A stretch of 64,000 nucleotides of DNA from Litsea cubeba (GCA_012931725.1 CM022945.1:152835383-152899382); one strand, 5' to 3'; counted from the stretch's first letter, positions 32,534 to 45,419 are shown. Numbers and translations: made by a program. The notes: generated by a model from the letters alone, not told the origin.

Positions 32534-34198
32534 AGTCACGTCCCCCGAACCCTATTAAAGAAATAACCGGATCCGGAGAGTGAATTTTAGGACTATTTAA
32601 AAATTTTGTCCTTTGGGTCCACGGATCGTAGTCCGCGGTGAGGATTTAATATTTCAAACCTCAAACCTCATGTGGTACAATACAAATAGAGTCCAAACAA
32701 CTCTAGACATATAGAATCTCAAGCAATGGATAATAATCTCATTAAATTAAAGTTTGTAAGAAAGAGAAATAGAACTAAAAAGTTAAATAATTTATTACCA
32801 TGGCCAACCCACTAAACATGGCCAATCAAAGAAATAGAGTCAATGTAATATAAGGTTCGACGAGAGAAATAATGAATGAAAGATAATCTAATGAAACCAA
32901 GTGTATCTCTCTCTCGTGCCAGGATATGATGATGCTACTCTACGTCATCGGCACGCCACTCTCGTGCCTCCTCAGCTGGTTGGAGATCCTCTGGGATCTC
33001 CTCACCTGCCTGCTCCTCATAGAAGAACTCACCTGATGTGTCTGCACATCAAGGAACAAAGTCAACGACATGTTGAGCAATAGATATACAAAACATAATA
33101 AACACAACATGCATCAAGTGTAGAGTAATGACAAGTATAAGATCAAATGAATACAAAAATATGAAGCTAGGCATAAAGCGAGATTAATGAACAGAAACAA
33201 TAACAGGAATCCTAGCAATCATCTAACAATAACCACTATCCATGCAAATGCAAGCAAGACAAGCAAGAGGGAGACTCCGAGGATGTCCTATGCCACCTCC
33301 CGGGGTACCAGTAACAATCCCCTTGGACTACTGATACCATAGTCCGGCTCCAGTGGGATCCTAGCTCCCTATCCTGGGAATAGCAGCACGGTCCTAGCCC
33401 GCTCCCAGCTATTCAACGCCATGGACGCCGTCCTACGCCGACTGCCCACCCCGAAAACCGGAGTACCGATTCGTCATTAAATCCCAAACTGCAGATGGCC
33501 ATGATATGCAAACAATAATAAAGTGGTTTTGACTCAATAACAGACAAGACAAGCAAGTCTGGCTAGTTCCAAGTACAAGACAAGTTCTTAGGGATTATCT
33601 TATTCAAGACGATACAAGACAAGCGAAACACAAGATAATCCCCTTCCATTACTAGCCAGTCATGTTCATCAATACAAGACACGGGTTTCCTATGGTACAC
33701 TCTAAGTCAAGTCCAAGTCCTAAATTTTATAAGAATTTATGTTTCATAATTGATTACGTGTTTTATGCCAAGAGAGTGTACAAGGAGAATGTTATCAACG
33801 GACACAAATCACAAGTCAAGGAAGAATTACAATCCAATCCTAGGCAAGTGGTGTCATCCCTGTATCCTACGTATTCTAACGGAATACATGTGGAAAATTG
33901 AATCAATGATGCTTTTAGGATAATTCCTTGGTGTACAATCATGTTGAACATCATTAAATTCAACTCCATGTGCATTCGGTTACACTACGGTGTAACACAC
34001 GAATACCTAGACAACCCATCGAATTCACACCAGCACGTGATTCGATTCCATTCCCATTAATGGTCAAGTGAGAGTAATGATGGTTTCCAACATCTAAGGC
34101 CCAAACCTAGGTTACCGGTCTTATTTCCAATAAAACTTGAACTGGATCAATAATCCAAGTATTTACATCACTTTTTTGATCTCCGATCGTGATGAAAC
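32534..34198 (-). repeat. 5' LTR of Gypsy III, inner half
   Basis: Collinear with 17093-18765 of the 3' LTR. It ends with GAAAC (34194-34198), the left copy of the target-site duplication made by Copia B. The innermost base differs from the 3' LTR copy, so the terminal CA has become CT in sense. Confidence 0.88.
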
Positions 34199-35331
34199 TG
34201 TTATAATTTGAAGAAGCTTTAAATGATTTGAATGGAAATCATGGTTTAAGGTTGTAATTGTTGTCAAATCCATGTCAACATGATGAGAGGATGAAGCTCA
34301 ACTATGCAATGGAAATCAGAATGGAAAAAGAGCTAAAAAGAAGAATCAGAATTCAAACAGTCAGGAATTCAGATTTCCTGAAACAGAGTGTCGGTCGACC
34401 GGGCAACCCATGCGGTCGACCGAGCAAAGAGAAACCTGCAGAAACAGATTCAAGTAGCTCCCAGTTATTTTCGTGACACAGTGTGTCTTCGGTCGACCGA
34501 TGACCCCAGATGTCGACCGAGCGGATAAATTGACTGATTCCAGACAGGGTATGATGTCGACCGAGCAAGCAAGGATGTCGACCGAGGCATGGGAACCAGA
34601 GTTGCGCAGAAACAGAAGTCTTGCACGAAAATTCAGCACTCTTATCTAATTTGTTTGGGACTCTTTCTAAACGAATTGTAGCCTGTTTGAAATACAATTA
34701 AGGGTTAACATAACCTATAAAAGGCATGTATGGGTCGTTCTAAGAAAAACCATAAGATAATAGAAAAGAGAGAAGAGAATATAGAAGAGAGTGCTGTGGT
34801 TGCTGTGTGTTGCTGTGTTGCTGTTGGGCTACATCTTTCTACAGCAAGAGAGGACGAGGATGTGCGCTTGAAGATGATGTTTTCGTCCATAAGATAAGTG
34901 TCTCTCTGTTTATGCTTTAATTTCAATTTGTAAGGGATTGAGAGAGAGAGAAATTGTAAGAGGGGAAGGGCTGTAGACAGAGTTTATCTTCTATTCTGTT
35001 TTTTACATCAAGTTGGTGCTTGGTGTTTTGGGGTTTGGTGATCCTATCTGTGGGTGCAGATAAATTGTAAAGGGAGTCGGTGCTTCCTAGATAGTTGGTG
35101 CTATCTGAAACTAAGGGTTGGTGCTCTTTGTCGTTGGTGCGACTAAATATATTCAGACCTGTACCGGATCGGTGTTCGGACGGTTTTGATCCGTGGACGT
35201 AGCCTTTTGGTGAACCACGTTAAATCTGGTGTCATTGTGTGGTTTGACTTGTTTTTGTTGTTGAATTGGACCTGTTTTTAGAAATCACTGATTCACCCCC
35301 CCCCCCCTCTCAGTGATCGCGATATCCAACA
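34199..35331 (+). repeat. 5' LTR of Copia B
   Basis: TG...CA ends, matched at 40552-41675. Palindrome pairs of GTCGAC at 34394/34415, 34492/34512 and 34556/34577 (spacings 21, 20, 21 bp) and TATAAAA at 34716-34722. The terminal hairpin has a run of twelve C. Confidence 0.92.
34716..34722 (+). promoter_or_regulatory. TATA box of Copia B 5' LTR
   Basis: CCTATAAAAGGC, equivalent in position to the Copia A box and repeated in the 3' LTR at 41068-41074. It lies about 135 bp after the last palindrome. Confidence 0.7.
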
Positions 35332-35333
35332 AT

Positions 35334-35345
35334 TGGTATCAGAGC
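35334..35345 (+). other. Primer-binding site of Copia B (initiator tRNA-Met)
   Basis: TGGTATCAGAGC begins two bases after the 5' LTR, as in Copia A. Confidence 0.93.
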
Positions 35346-35397
35346 GAGGCTCCCTTGATCAGTTTAATATGCTAAGGGTGATCTCTTGTCAAATCAC

Positions 35398-38300
35398 ATG
35401 GCAGTCAATACAGGGAATATGAAAGTACCTCTGTTTGATGGTTCTAATTACTCTTTTTGGAAGATTAGGATGCAAGCCTTCATCAAATCTCTTGGCTATG
35501 ATGTTTGGGAGGCTGTCAGAGTCGGTTACAATACTGCCACACAGTACCCAATGATACTGCATCGAAGAAGTTGGCAGACAACGACTCCAAGGCGCAGAAT
35601 GCACTCTTTAGTGGCCTTGTGGACAGCGAGCTTGTCAAAGTAATTGCATGCAAAACAGCCAAGGAAATTTGGGACAAGTTGCAAAGCATACATGAAGGTG
35701 ATGAGAAGATTAAAGAAGCTAAATTGCAAACTCATCGCTCTCAATTCGAGTCTCTTCGCATGGAGGAAAGCGAGAATGTTGACTCGTATATGCAACGAGT
35801 GAATGAAGTCACGAATGATATTCGTGGACTAGGGGAGGAGATTAAAGAGCCGGTCATCGTCAAAAAGGTTCTAAGATCTCTTCTTCCCCGGTTTGATTCA
35901 AAAGTCTCAGCCATCGAAGAAGCCAAAGATCTGAATGCATTTTCCATGGATGAATTACATGGTTCTCTAACTGCCTATGAGATGCGCATAGGAAAGACGT
36001 CTTCATCAGATAAAGAAGCGGCCTTCAAAGTTCAGAAAAAGGCGAAAGAGACTGCTGGTCATGATGTTGATTCTGATGATGATGAGCTTGAGGCTCAATT
36101 TGTTAGAAAATTGAAGAAAGGAAGCAATGGCAAGTACAAAGGGAAGCTACCCTTTAAATGCTTCAATTGTGGAGGTATTGGTCACTTTGCTGCGAAGTGT
36201 CCGCTAAAAGAAGACAATGATAATGACTCTTATGCTGAAAAGAGTAAAGGAAGGAGAAATTTCAGAAAAAGAGGCAAAGCTAAAAACTTTCTATGTCAAC
36301 AAGATGACAGCACGTCTGAATCTTCAGACGATGATGAATCAACCGAAGCTCTCTTCATGGTCACTGTTGAAGAAGAAGAAGAGCTAGATCCGGAAGAGGA
36401 AGAGGAGGCTGAAGTCAATCTTGAAGAGGAACTCATAGCCGCACTTGAGGAGCTTAGCATGGAACGCAAAACAAGTAAGAAAAATCTGAAACTTCTCTAT
36501 GAATCTGAAAGTTCTATTATTGCTTTGAAAACTCAAGTAGAAGAATATAAAAGAATGGTAGAAGTCCTTGAAAACCAAATAAGTATAAAAAAGGAAGAGG
36601 CTATGAAACTTGAAACTGAGATCGCTAGAGCAAAGGCTGAAAATTTGGAAAATAGCAAAAAACTCAAAGCGCTCCAAGCGATTGAAGGGACTATGAAACT
36701 CGATGAACTACTGAAAGTTCAAAGACCTGCCCACTTCAGATTTGGTCTAGGATTTGAGAAAGGTGAATCCTCTAAGATTGCACATCCTGAAAAGAAAGAG
36801 TTTGTGAAGCAAGTCACTGCACCTTCTAACTCTACGAAGCCCACTCAACCTAGAAAGGAGTCCATTCCTGTTAGAAAGGTAATGAAGACTAACCAGCCAC
36901 AAAGAAGATACAAATTCTATGGTTATTGCTTTCATTGTAATATGTTTGGACATAAAAGAGCTGATTGCAAATTCTATGTTAGAAACAGCCCATTTGTGAC
37001 TAGGAACCCTTTTTCAATCCTAAGTAGCCACAAAATTGAGTGCCATAAGTGCTATAATTATGGACACTTGGCTAGGGATTGTAGGTTGCATATTGCTAAC
37101 AAATTTCAGGTTGAAAAGAAACCCAAGTTAGTCAAGGCTTGGAGAGCAAAGCAAAGTGCAGAAAGTCCCAAAGAATCTCTCATTGTGCAAATGGCATTCA
37201 ATGCACAAAAGAAGGCAGCACCATGGGTCCTTGATAGTGGTTGTTCAAGCCATATGACTGGTGATAAAGAGAAATTCATCAAATTACAGCACTATGAAGG
37301 CGGTTCAGTGAAATTTGGCAACAATGATGGTGCCAAAATCTGCGGAAAAGGTGTTATTCAACTTATGGCAAACAAGATCAGATCTGAAGAAGTCTTATAT
37401 GTGTCTGGATTGAGACACAACCTGCTTAGTGTGAGCCAGATCTGTGACAAGGGTCACGAAGTTATCTTCACAAAGAATGGGTTTGCCATCAAGAAGAGTA
37501 GCAACGGCAAAAACAGTGGCAACTGGATCAAGAACTACTGGAAATCTCTATACATTGTCAGATGGAGCTGAAAAGACCTGCTTGATGAGTCGGACAGAGG
37601 AAAGTTGGTTGTGGCAACAAACGCCTTGGGCATCTAAGCTTTGATAACATGTCAAAGATTTGCAATTCAAAGGCTGTAAGAGGCATGTCTACAGTTGAAA
37701 AGCCTTCCAATCCCATTTGCGACTCTTGCCAAAAGGGAAAGCAAACGAGGGTTATGTTCAAGTCAAAGGAGCATCATTCCAAGAAACCTCTTGAGCTAGT
37801 GCACACTGATCTCTGTGGACCGATGCGAACTCAAAGCACCAATGGAGATAAGTATTTCATGTTATGCATTGATGATTATACTCGTATGACATGGGTATTG
37901 TTTCTTAAGCATAAGCATCAAGCACTTGATCGTTTTAAAGTGTTTAAAGCACAGGTTGAAAATCAATTGGAAAAACGTATCAAGATTTTAAGGTCTGATC
38001 GTGGAGGCGAGTTCACATCTGAAGAGTTCGCTAAATATTGTGAACATCATGGCATTCAAGATAGTACTCAGCCCCTAGAACTCCACAGCAAAATGGAGTT
38101 GTGGAACGGAAGAATCGCACCGTACAAGAGATGGCTCGTACGATGCTAAGTGAAAGCAAGATGGCTGACAAGTATTGGAAAGAGGCAATTCATACGGCTG
38201 TATACGTTCAAAATCGATGCTTGATCAGGCCACATGAAGACAAAACTCCCTATGAGCTATGGTTTCGAAGAAAAGCAACAGTCAAGCACTTCAGAGTCTT

Positions 38301-40248
38301 CGGCAGCAAGTGTTACATCAAGCGGCTCGAACAAAATCCGGGCAAATTTGAAGAAAGAGCTGACGAAGGTATATTTCTGGGTTACTCCTCTAGTAGCAAG
38401 GCATATAGGTGTCTTAACAAAAGAACCAGAAAAATCATAGAAAGTGCTGATGTGAGAATAGATGAGAATATTGAACCAAAGAATGCAACTCATAATGACA
38501 GTCCAGTTTATGAGGACTCGAGTGAGGTTGATGATGAGATGGCTGAATCTAATGATTCTGAGAAATCAAAGGATGACTCAGAAGATACTTCACCTAAGAA
38601 GCACAGCACTTGGGTAGAGCAACACCCTAAGGATCAAATCATTGGAGATCCTAAGGCAGGCGTTCAAACTAGACAAAGTGTAGTTAGCAATTACTCACTT
38701 GTGTCCACCATTGAACCCAAGACTGTGGCTGAAGCCAGTCTCGATGAAAGTTGGTTGAAAGCTATGCATGAGGAGTTGTAGCAAATTGAGAAGAACTCCA
38801 CATGGGAACTTGTTCCTAGACCTACTGATAAGAATGTTATTGGTACTAAATGGGTCTTTAGGAATAAGCTGAATGAAGATGGTCAAGTCATTAGAAACAA
38901 AGCAATGTTGGTTTGTAAAGGCTATGCTCAAGTTGAAGGCATAGATTTTGAAGAGACCTTTGCACCAGTGGCTCGTCTGGAAGCTATTCGTATGTTTCTT
39001 GCATTGGCAGCATACAAAACCTTCAAGGTATTTCAGATGGACGTAAAGTCAGCTTTCTTGAATGGTTTACTTGAAGAAGAGGTCTGCATTGAGCACCTGA
39101 TGGTTTTCTCATCAGCAAAAATTCAGATCTAGTGTGCAAGTTGAAAAAGGCTCTTTATGGACTGAAACAAGCGCCAAGGGCATGGTATGCAAGGCTGGAT
39201 CTCTATCTCCGAAAGATCGGTTTTGGAAAAGGAATGGTTGATAGCAATCTGTATGTCAAAACTGAGTTAAGCAAACAGCTGGTTGTCATTGTTTATGTTG
39301 ATGACATAATCTTTGGTGGTAATGATGAAGAAATGTGCAGGAATTTCACTGAAGAGATGAAGAAAGAATTTGAGATGTCAATGCTTGGAGAACTAAAGTT
39401 CTTTCTTGGTTTACAAGTGCAGCAGCTGAAACATGGCATCTTCATATCACAAATGAAGTACATTAAGGAAATGCTGAAACGGTTCAATATGGAAGACAGC
39501 AAGCCTGTGAGCACACCAATGTCAACGAACACAAAGCTTAGCAAAGATGATAAGGCCTCGTCCGTTGATCATACCACCTATCGCTCTATGATAGGAAGCT
39601 TGCTCTACTTGACTGTTACAAGACCAGATCTTCTACAAGCAGTATGTATGGTTTGCACTTTTCAAGCAGCACCAACTGAAACGCACCTTACAACAGTGAA
39701 AAGAATCTTTCGATATCTGAAAGGTACTATGGAGCTTGGTATCTGGTATCCCAAAGGCAAATCCTTCACTCTTGTTGCATATTCTGATGCCGATTGGGCT
39801 GGATGCGTAGATGATCGCAAGAGTACTAGCGGCGGCGCATTTTATCTTGGAGAAAGATTAGTTGCTTGGCACAGTAAGAAGCAAGACTCAGTATCCCTTT
39901 CGACAGCGGAAGCGGAATATATTGCAGCAGCAACTTGTTGTACGCAAGTGTTATGGATGCGGCAAAATGCTCTCTGATCTAGGAGTTCCTACAACGGATC
40001 CTACGCCGATCCTATGTGATAACACGAGTGCAATTCATATATCTAAGAATCCTGTTCAGCACTCTCGAACAAAGCATGTAGCAATTCGTTATCATTTTCT
40101 TAAAGATAAAGTTGCTGATGGAGAGGTCAAGTTGGAATATGTTCCAACAACTGAGCAAGTGGCTGATATTTTCACGAAACCTCTGCCAAAGGAAGTCTTC
40201 GAGTATCTCCGGAAAAAGTTAGGAGTTACTCACTCTCCTAAACCGTAG
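35398..40248 (+). pseudogene. Copia B Gag-Pol, multiply frameshifted
   Basis: The same domain order as Copia A: Gag with three zinc knuckles and coiled coil, protease WVLDSGCSSHMTGD, integrase, RT with intact YVDDIIFGG, and RNase H. The start corresponds to ATG at 35398. Compared with Copia A the visible lesions are +2 near 35541, +1 near 37512, +1 near 37616 at the start of integrase, -1 near 38060 in the integrase core, a TAG at 38779 replacing a sense codon, -1 near 39094 in RT, and +1 near 39965 in RNase H. The C terminus (to 40248) is otherwise readable and ends LGVTHSPKP. It cannot encode a working polyprotein. It contains a long single frame of 688 codons (35505-37571) covering most of Gag and protease. 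Confidence 0.92.
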
Positions 40249-40551
40249 GAGTTGTGCTTGAAAGGGGGAGCAATGCATTCATTGAATATCATATTCGCTC
40301 CTCGGTTTGGTCCCTTTGGACTTGTTGTCAAAGGGGGAGAGATGTTATGCTATGATAGCAAGGAGAGATGTTATGCTATGAAAGCTAGGGGGAGATTGTT
40401 GACAGTGCATGGTTGTTATTTCAGAATTGAATTGGTTCCAAGAGAATTGAAAAGAACTTGGAAGAGCTGCAAGCTGGAGTTGAAAGAGTTGAAGAGTTGT
40501 TAGCATGTTGACAAAGTTATTAAAGTTGACAACAATTCCAAAGGGGGAGAT
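40249..40551 (+). other. Copia B 3' untranslated region with multiple polypurine tracts
   Basis: AAAGGGGGAG-type tracts at 40261-40270 and 40330-40340, an AGGGGGAGAT at 40387-40396 that is directly followed by TGTTGACA, and the functional one at 40540-40551 touching the 3' LTR. Otherwise non-coding. Confidence 0.75.
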
Positions 40552-41675
40552 TGTTATAATTTGAAGAAGCTTTAAATGATTTGAATGGAAATCATGGTTT
40601 AAGGTTGTAATTGTTGTCAATCCATGTCAACATGATGAGAGGATGAAGCTCAACTATGCAATGGAAATCAGAATGGAAAAAGAGCTGAAAAGAAGAATCA
40701 GAATTCAAACAGTCAGGAATTCAGATTTCCTGAAACAGAGTGGTCGGTCGACCGGGCACCCCATGCGGTCGACCGAGCAAAGAGAAACCTGCAGAAACAG
40801 ATTCAGGTAGCTCCCAGTTATTTTCGTGACACAGTGTGTCTTCGGTCGACCGAGACCCCAGGATGTCGACCGAGCGCGATAATTGACTGATTCCAGACAG
40901 TGTATGATGTCGACCGAGCAAGCAAGGATGTCGACCGAGCACGGGAACCAGAGTTGCGCAGAAACAGAAGTCTTGCACGAAAATTCAGCACTCTTATCTA
41001 ATTTGTTTGGGACTCTTTCTAAACGAATTGTAGCCTGTTTTAAATACAATTAAGGGTTAACATAACCTATAAAAACGCATGTATGGGTCGTTCTAAAGAA
41101 AAACCAGAAGAGAAGAGAAAAGAGAGAAGAGAAGAGAGAAGAGAGTGCTGTGTTGCTGTGTGTTGCTGTGTTGCTGTTGTGCTACATCTTTCTACAGCAA
41201 GAGAGGACGAGGATGTGCTCTTGAAGATGATGTTTTCGTCCATAAGATAAGTGTCTCTCTGTTTATGCTTTAATTTCAATTTGTAAGGGATTGAGAGAGA
41301 GAGAATTGTAGAGGGGAAGGGCTGTAGACAGAGTTTATCTTCTATTCTGTTTTTACATCAAGTTGGTGCTTGGTGTTTGGGGTTTGGTGATCCTATCTGT
41401 GGGTGCAGATAAATTGTAAAGGGAGTCGGTGCTTCCTAGATAGTTGGTGCTATCTGAAACTAAGGGTTGGTGCTCTTTGTCGTTGGTGCGACTAAATATA
41501 TTCAGACCTGTACCGGATCGGTGTTCGGACGGTTTTGATCCGTGGACGTAGCCTTTTGGTGAACCACGTTAAATCTGGTGTCATTGTGTGGTTTGACTTG
41601 TTTTGTTGTTGAATTGGACCTGTTTTTAGAATCACTGATTCACCCCCCCCCTCTCAGTGATCGCGATATCCAACA
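40552..41675 (+). repeat. 3' LTR of Copia B
   Basis: Matches 34199-35331, with several small indels and substitutions. It retains TATAAAA at 41068-41074 and the terminal hairpin with nine C. Confidence 0.92.
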
Positions 41676-42983
41676 GAAACTAGAACCATTGGATTCTACG
41701 TCTCAAGGGCTTTTCCAACGATATATTATATGTAGAAATCCAACGGGCGGATCGAAAGTTATAGGTCTTCGAAGTTTCCAAGTGCTGTCAGAAAATTACC
41801 CTCCGATCGATCGGACGTACTGTGCGGTCGATCGGACCTGTACACCTCTCAGTTAACACACAGTCCGATCGATCGGAGGTACAGTCCGATCGTTCGGACG
41901 TACTGTGCTGTAACCCGAAAATGGGTTTTCTGCCCCGTTTTCCTCCAGCCAAACCATGGCAAACCTGCAGAAAATGAGCCTCCTGCTCCCCAATCATCAC
42001 AATCATCATCCTCATCCATTCTATCAATTTAAAAAAAAAGGGCTACCAATTTAACAATTAATCTCATTCATTCCATAAACCTAACCTAACGTTAAAAATC
42101 CCTAAATCAATATCAAAACATGCTTGGAATTAGAGGGGAAATCTATTAGAATCATAACCAATCAATAATAAAATAACACACATGTTTATGATGCAATGCA
42201 TATCTACTTGCCTCAACCAAGACGAAGATTGGAAATGGGTGAAATTTGAGGAGAAGCTTTTCTACCCTCAAAATCACAATCTACCCCGATCAAACACAAC
42301 CTAATACACCAAGGAGAAGAAAGAAAGAAAAAGAATCAAGATCGGACCTAAATCTAACCAAAAGGCATAAGATTGAAAAAGATGAAGGTGGGAGAATGCT
42401 TACCAAACTTACACCGGAAGCAAGAGGGGATCGCGAGGATGAACTCTAGCGGATCGGATCTCCGAATAGGGTTTTCTAGGGCTGAGATCTGGCTTGAGAA
42501 AGGAAGAGGAAGAAAGAAATGGCTGCGGTTCATCGTCGGTTGCAGAGAATGAAATGAATTTAGGGTTAGGCTTTCGTTTAAGAAGACAATTAAGGGGAAA
42601 AGACCGAATCGCCCCTTTAAGTGGGTCCGGTGAAAGAATGGACCACTTGAAAGGTTTCTGATCGCCGGATCGCGATGAGTCAAGAGACAAAAGTCATCAG
42701 AACGACGAGACCTTTCCAACGAACCCATAAATCACGGCGTTTGGAATATTTCGAAAAAACACTCAATTTTCCCTAAATTGCAAACTACCCCCCTGTTATG
42801 ATCAAACGAACTCGGAATCAAACGAAACTTCGCAAATACTATTCTAATGCTAAAAGAAACTCACTCATGATCTAAACCCACTTAAATATCTAAAATATAA
42901 TTAAATAAAATAATAACAAATTAAAACGGGTCAACGGGCCGGGTTTTTGGCCCAACTGACCCAGTAAGGTCACGGACCTTACA
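41676..42983 (-). repeat. 5' LTR of Gypsy III, outer half
   Basis: Begins with the duplicated GAAAC of Copia B and continues the alignment to the 3' LTR from 18761 to 20059. The palindrome block is at 41802-41900. In sense orientation it is the start of the LTR (TGTAAGGTCC). Confidence 0.9.
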
Positions 42984-43910
42984 TCTGGTCTCGGCATCAA
43001 GGAGGATCTTGCTCGTATAATAGATCGGATTTTGTAGTTTATCTTCCTCTTTGACGAGGACAGAGCTCACCGCATGATCCGAGACTGCCAGATACAAGTA
43101 TAGTGTCTCTCCTCGGGTGGGAGTAGAGAGTAAGGGTGGCGAAGAGAGATAGGTTTTGAGTGCCTGCATTACCTGGTCGCACTCAGGGGTCCATTGGAAT
43201 TTTAAGTTTTTACTTAAAAGATGAAAGAAGGGCCTGCACTTATTTGATGATCTGGTGATGAATTGATTGAGCGCGGCGATCATTCCAGTTAGCTTCTGAA
43301 CCTCCGTTGTGGTCGTCGGACTCTGGACTTCCAGGATCGCCGTGATTTGGTCTGGATTGGCCTCTATCCCTCTCCGCATAACTAAGCTTCCGAGGAATTT
43401 GCGGGAAGTGACGCCGAATGCGCATTTGGAGGCGTTCAACTTGATCTTGAACTCCTTGAGTATGTCGAAAACTTGAGCCAAGTCTGCTAGATGGTCATGA
43501 GACTGCTTGGATTTGATGACCATGCCGTCAATATACACTTCGACAGTTCTGCCGAGCTGAGCCTGAAACATCTTTGTGACGAGTCGCTGGTAGGTTGCCC
43601 CCGCGTTATTCAATCCAAAGGGCATCACCTTGTAACAATAAGTGCCTTGGGGTGTTATGATCGCGGTCTTCTCCTCGTCTGGCTCAAACATTGGGATCTG
43701 GTGGTATCCTCGATAGGCATCGAGGAAACTCATCCTATTGTGGCCAGCGGTGGTGTCAATCATCTGATCGATTTTTAAATCTGGGAAGCTGTCCTTTGGG
43801 CAAGCTTTATTGAGGTCGGTGAAATCAACGCACACTCTCCACTTACCGGTTTTCTTTTTGACAACCACCGTATTGGCTAACTAGACCGGGTACTGGACCT
43901 CTCTGATTGC
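42984..43910 (-). pseudogene. Reverse transcriptase and first RNase H of Tat element I (broken)
   Basis: The minus-strand frame from about 43868 leftward: VVVKKKTGKWRVCVDFTDLN, ACPKDSFP, FLDAYRGYHQIPM, TYCYKVMPFGLNNAGATYQR, and the catalytic box VYIDGMVIKSK in which the second Asp of YxDD is Gly. RNase H follows with YLYLAVSDHAVSSVLV and stops at the Gypsy III junction (YTSKILLDAETR). A stop codon just upstream of VVVKKK (before LANT) sits where Trp is usual. The motifs are those of the Tat clade. The enzyme copied the genomic RNA into DNA; this copy is inactive by its active site alone. Confidence 0.87.
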
Positions 43911-45419
43911 TCAGGCTTCCAGCAGCCTGTCGACCTCCTCGGCCACGGCTTCTGACTGCGGCAAACCTGACCTGAGGGCTTTTTGCATCACGGGTTTGTG
44001 TTTAGAATCCATGTTCAGTTTGTGACACATGACCTCGGGGTTGATACCGGGCATTTCGCTCGGGGTCCAAGCGAAGACATCTCTGTTTTGCATCAAGAAT
44101 TTAGAGAGCTCGGACCTTTCAGGATCGGCAAGCTGGCTGCCGAGCAGGAAGAACCTGTCCGGGTCGAGTGGATCGATCCTGATCTCGGCTAGATCTTTGA
44201 TGCTCTTCTTCTCAGGGTTTCGGCCGATCTCGTCCAGCTCCCTTTCGAGTTCTGCCATATGTACCTGCCCCGGCTCCTTTTCTCCACTAACTACGGCCAT
44301 CATGCACGGTCTGGCCATCCGGTGATCACATCCACACTGCCATCTTTGTTCGCCAACAAGAATTTGAACTTTTGGTGGAGAGTGGAAGGAATAGCCTGTA
44401 GATTGTGGAGCTAGGTTCTGCCCATAATAGCATTATAGGGAGATGGAGCGTCTACCACGAGGAAGTCGGTCATTACGGAGGCTCCGCCTACCCGGGTTTC
44501 CAGAGTTACCTTCCCTTTGGGATATACCGGCTTGGCGCTCAACCCAATGAAAGGAGTACGAGCCTCTTACAAGTCTGCTTCTGAGAGACTCATCTTTTTA
44601 AAACAGTCGAAATAGAGGATTTCAGACGAACTGCCGGATCGATGAGGATCCTCTTGACTGTGAAGTCCCGCAACTTCAATGTGAGGAGGAGTGGATCGTT
44701 ATGGGGGAGCTGGACTCCTTCAAGGTCCTTTCCCGAAAAACAGATCGTAGGGTCCTCGCACCGTGCTTTCTTTGATGCTGGTCCGAGCTCGGCTCTCATT
44801 ATCTCTTTTCCATGATAGGCCCGCCTGGCCTCGGCACGAGCCTGAGTATTGCTCTTTGGGGAAGTGGAAGGTGCAGAGGGTGCTAGGTGGATGATATGAT
44901 GATTTTCTCTGATCCATCGCTGTCTGGATCCTTGTTGCCGCTTTGATGATTTCGGCTGCTGCTAGCATCACCTGCTTTAATGTAATCCTTCAGGTGGCCT
45001 TCTTTGGCGAGTTTTTCCAGGTGTGACTTCAAGATCATGCACTCCTCGGTTTTGTGCCCATTCTGCTTGTGGTAGGCACAAAACCTACTCTGGTCTCAGG
45101 AGGAGGGATCACCCTGCATGGGCTGAGGCCAGCTGAAATATCGTTGTTTTTTTATTTTATTCATGATCTGATGGATCGGCTCCTTCAAGATGGTGTTCAA
45201 AGCTTGGTAGGAATTGGAGGGAGGTCTAAGCTTCCTACTACCCCCAGCTTTGGATGCTGCGCCTTTTGCCGAGGTGGCCGAAACCCAAGCTTGGTTCGGC
45301 TCCTCTTTTCTGAATGGCTTCTTGTCCTTCTTATGAGGCTGATCGCCCTTGTCCCTGTGTCCAACGCCGTGGCTCTCTCGGGCTCGTATATCGTCTTCTT
45401 TTCGAGCAATATACCGCTT
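43911..45419 (-). pseudogene. C-terminal Gag and protease of Tat element I (truncated)
   Basis: From the junction with element II at 45419 leftward the minus strand reads YIARKEDDIRARES, a basic stretch, then CAYHKQNGHKTEEC (about 45060), the CCHC-like knuckle of Tat Gag, and LEKLAKEGHLKDY. The protease follows with RILIDP (about 44640), broken by a frameshift at the catalytic loop, and VDAPSPYNAIMGR (about 44430), with a stop after MGRT. The RT-upstream region MARPCMMAVVSG...VFAWTPSEMPGINP lies at 43911-44318. The capsid part of Gag is missing because element II was inserted here; it should lie beyond the window. Confidence 0.8.

Larger units (their letters stand above)
34199..41675 (+). mobile_element. 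Copia B: older Sirevirus-like copy inserted in the Gypsy III LTR
   Basis: TGTTATAATTTG at 34199 to GATATCCAACA at 41675, 7,477 bp, with a perfect 5-bp duplication GAAAC (34194-34198 and 41676-41680). LTRs are 1,133 and 1,124 bp. It is closely related to Copia A throughout, with the same primer site, gag layout, polypurine tracts and LTR palindromes, but the terminal LTR bases differ (TGTTATAA against TGTTGGAA), so they are sister subfamilies. The coding region has at least seven inactivating changes. Confidence 0.92.
17093..42983 (-). mobile_element. Gypsy III: Tekay/Del-like chromovirus, host of two Copia insertions
   Basis: Starts TGTCACGTCCCC at 17093 and ends GGACCTTACA at 42983. Flanks are TCTAG (17088-17092) and TCTGG (42984-42988), a 5-bp duplication with one G/A difference. 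Sense order on the minus strand: 5' LTR (42983-41676 plus 34198-32534, split by Copia B), initiator-tRNA-Met primer site, gag (32367-31572, split by Copia A, resuming at 23989), protease, RT, RNase H, integrase with a C-terminal chromodomain-like segment, polypurine tract, and 3' LTR (20059-17093). The two halves of the 5' LTR add up to the 2,967 bp of the 3' LTR. Large LTRs, the Met primer site and the chromodomain-like tail fit the Tekay lineage. Without the Copia insertions it would be about 10.8 kb. Confidence 0.88.
9609..45419 (-). mobile_element. Tat-lineage Gypsy retrotransposon I (left part, split by nested elements)
   Basis: In sense order (minus strand, right to left) the visible parts are: end of gag, protease, RT and start of RNase H (45419-42984); the nested Gypsy III (17093-42983, not part of it); the second archaeal-type RNase H and integrase (17092-15013); a 58-bp tandem array; an antisense gene (10984-13330, plus strand); a polypurine tract; and the 3' LTR (9609-10461). 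Its 5' end is cut off by the insertion of Tat element II at 45420, so the rest of gag and the 5' LTR should lie beyond 64000. Two RNase H domains and an extra antisense ORF are diagnostic of the Tat group. The copy is dead: multiple stops, frameshifts and an altered RT active site. Confidence 0.85.

Noticed and set aside
40249..40551. Search for an envelope-like ORF between pol and the 3' LTR of the Copia elements
   Set aside because: Only about 300 bp are available in each, holding polypurine tracts and no open frame of note.
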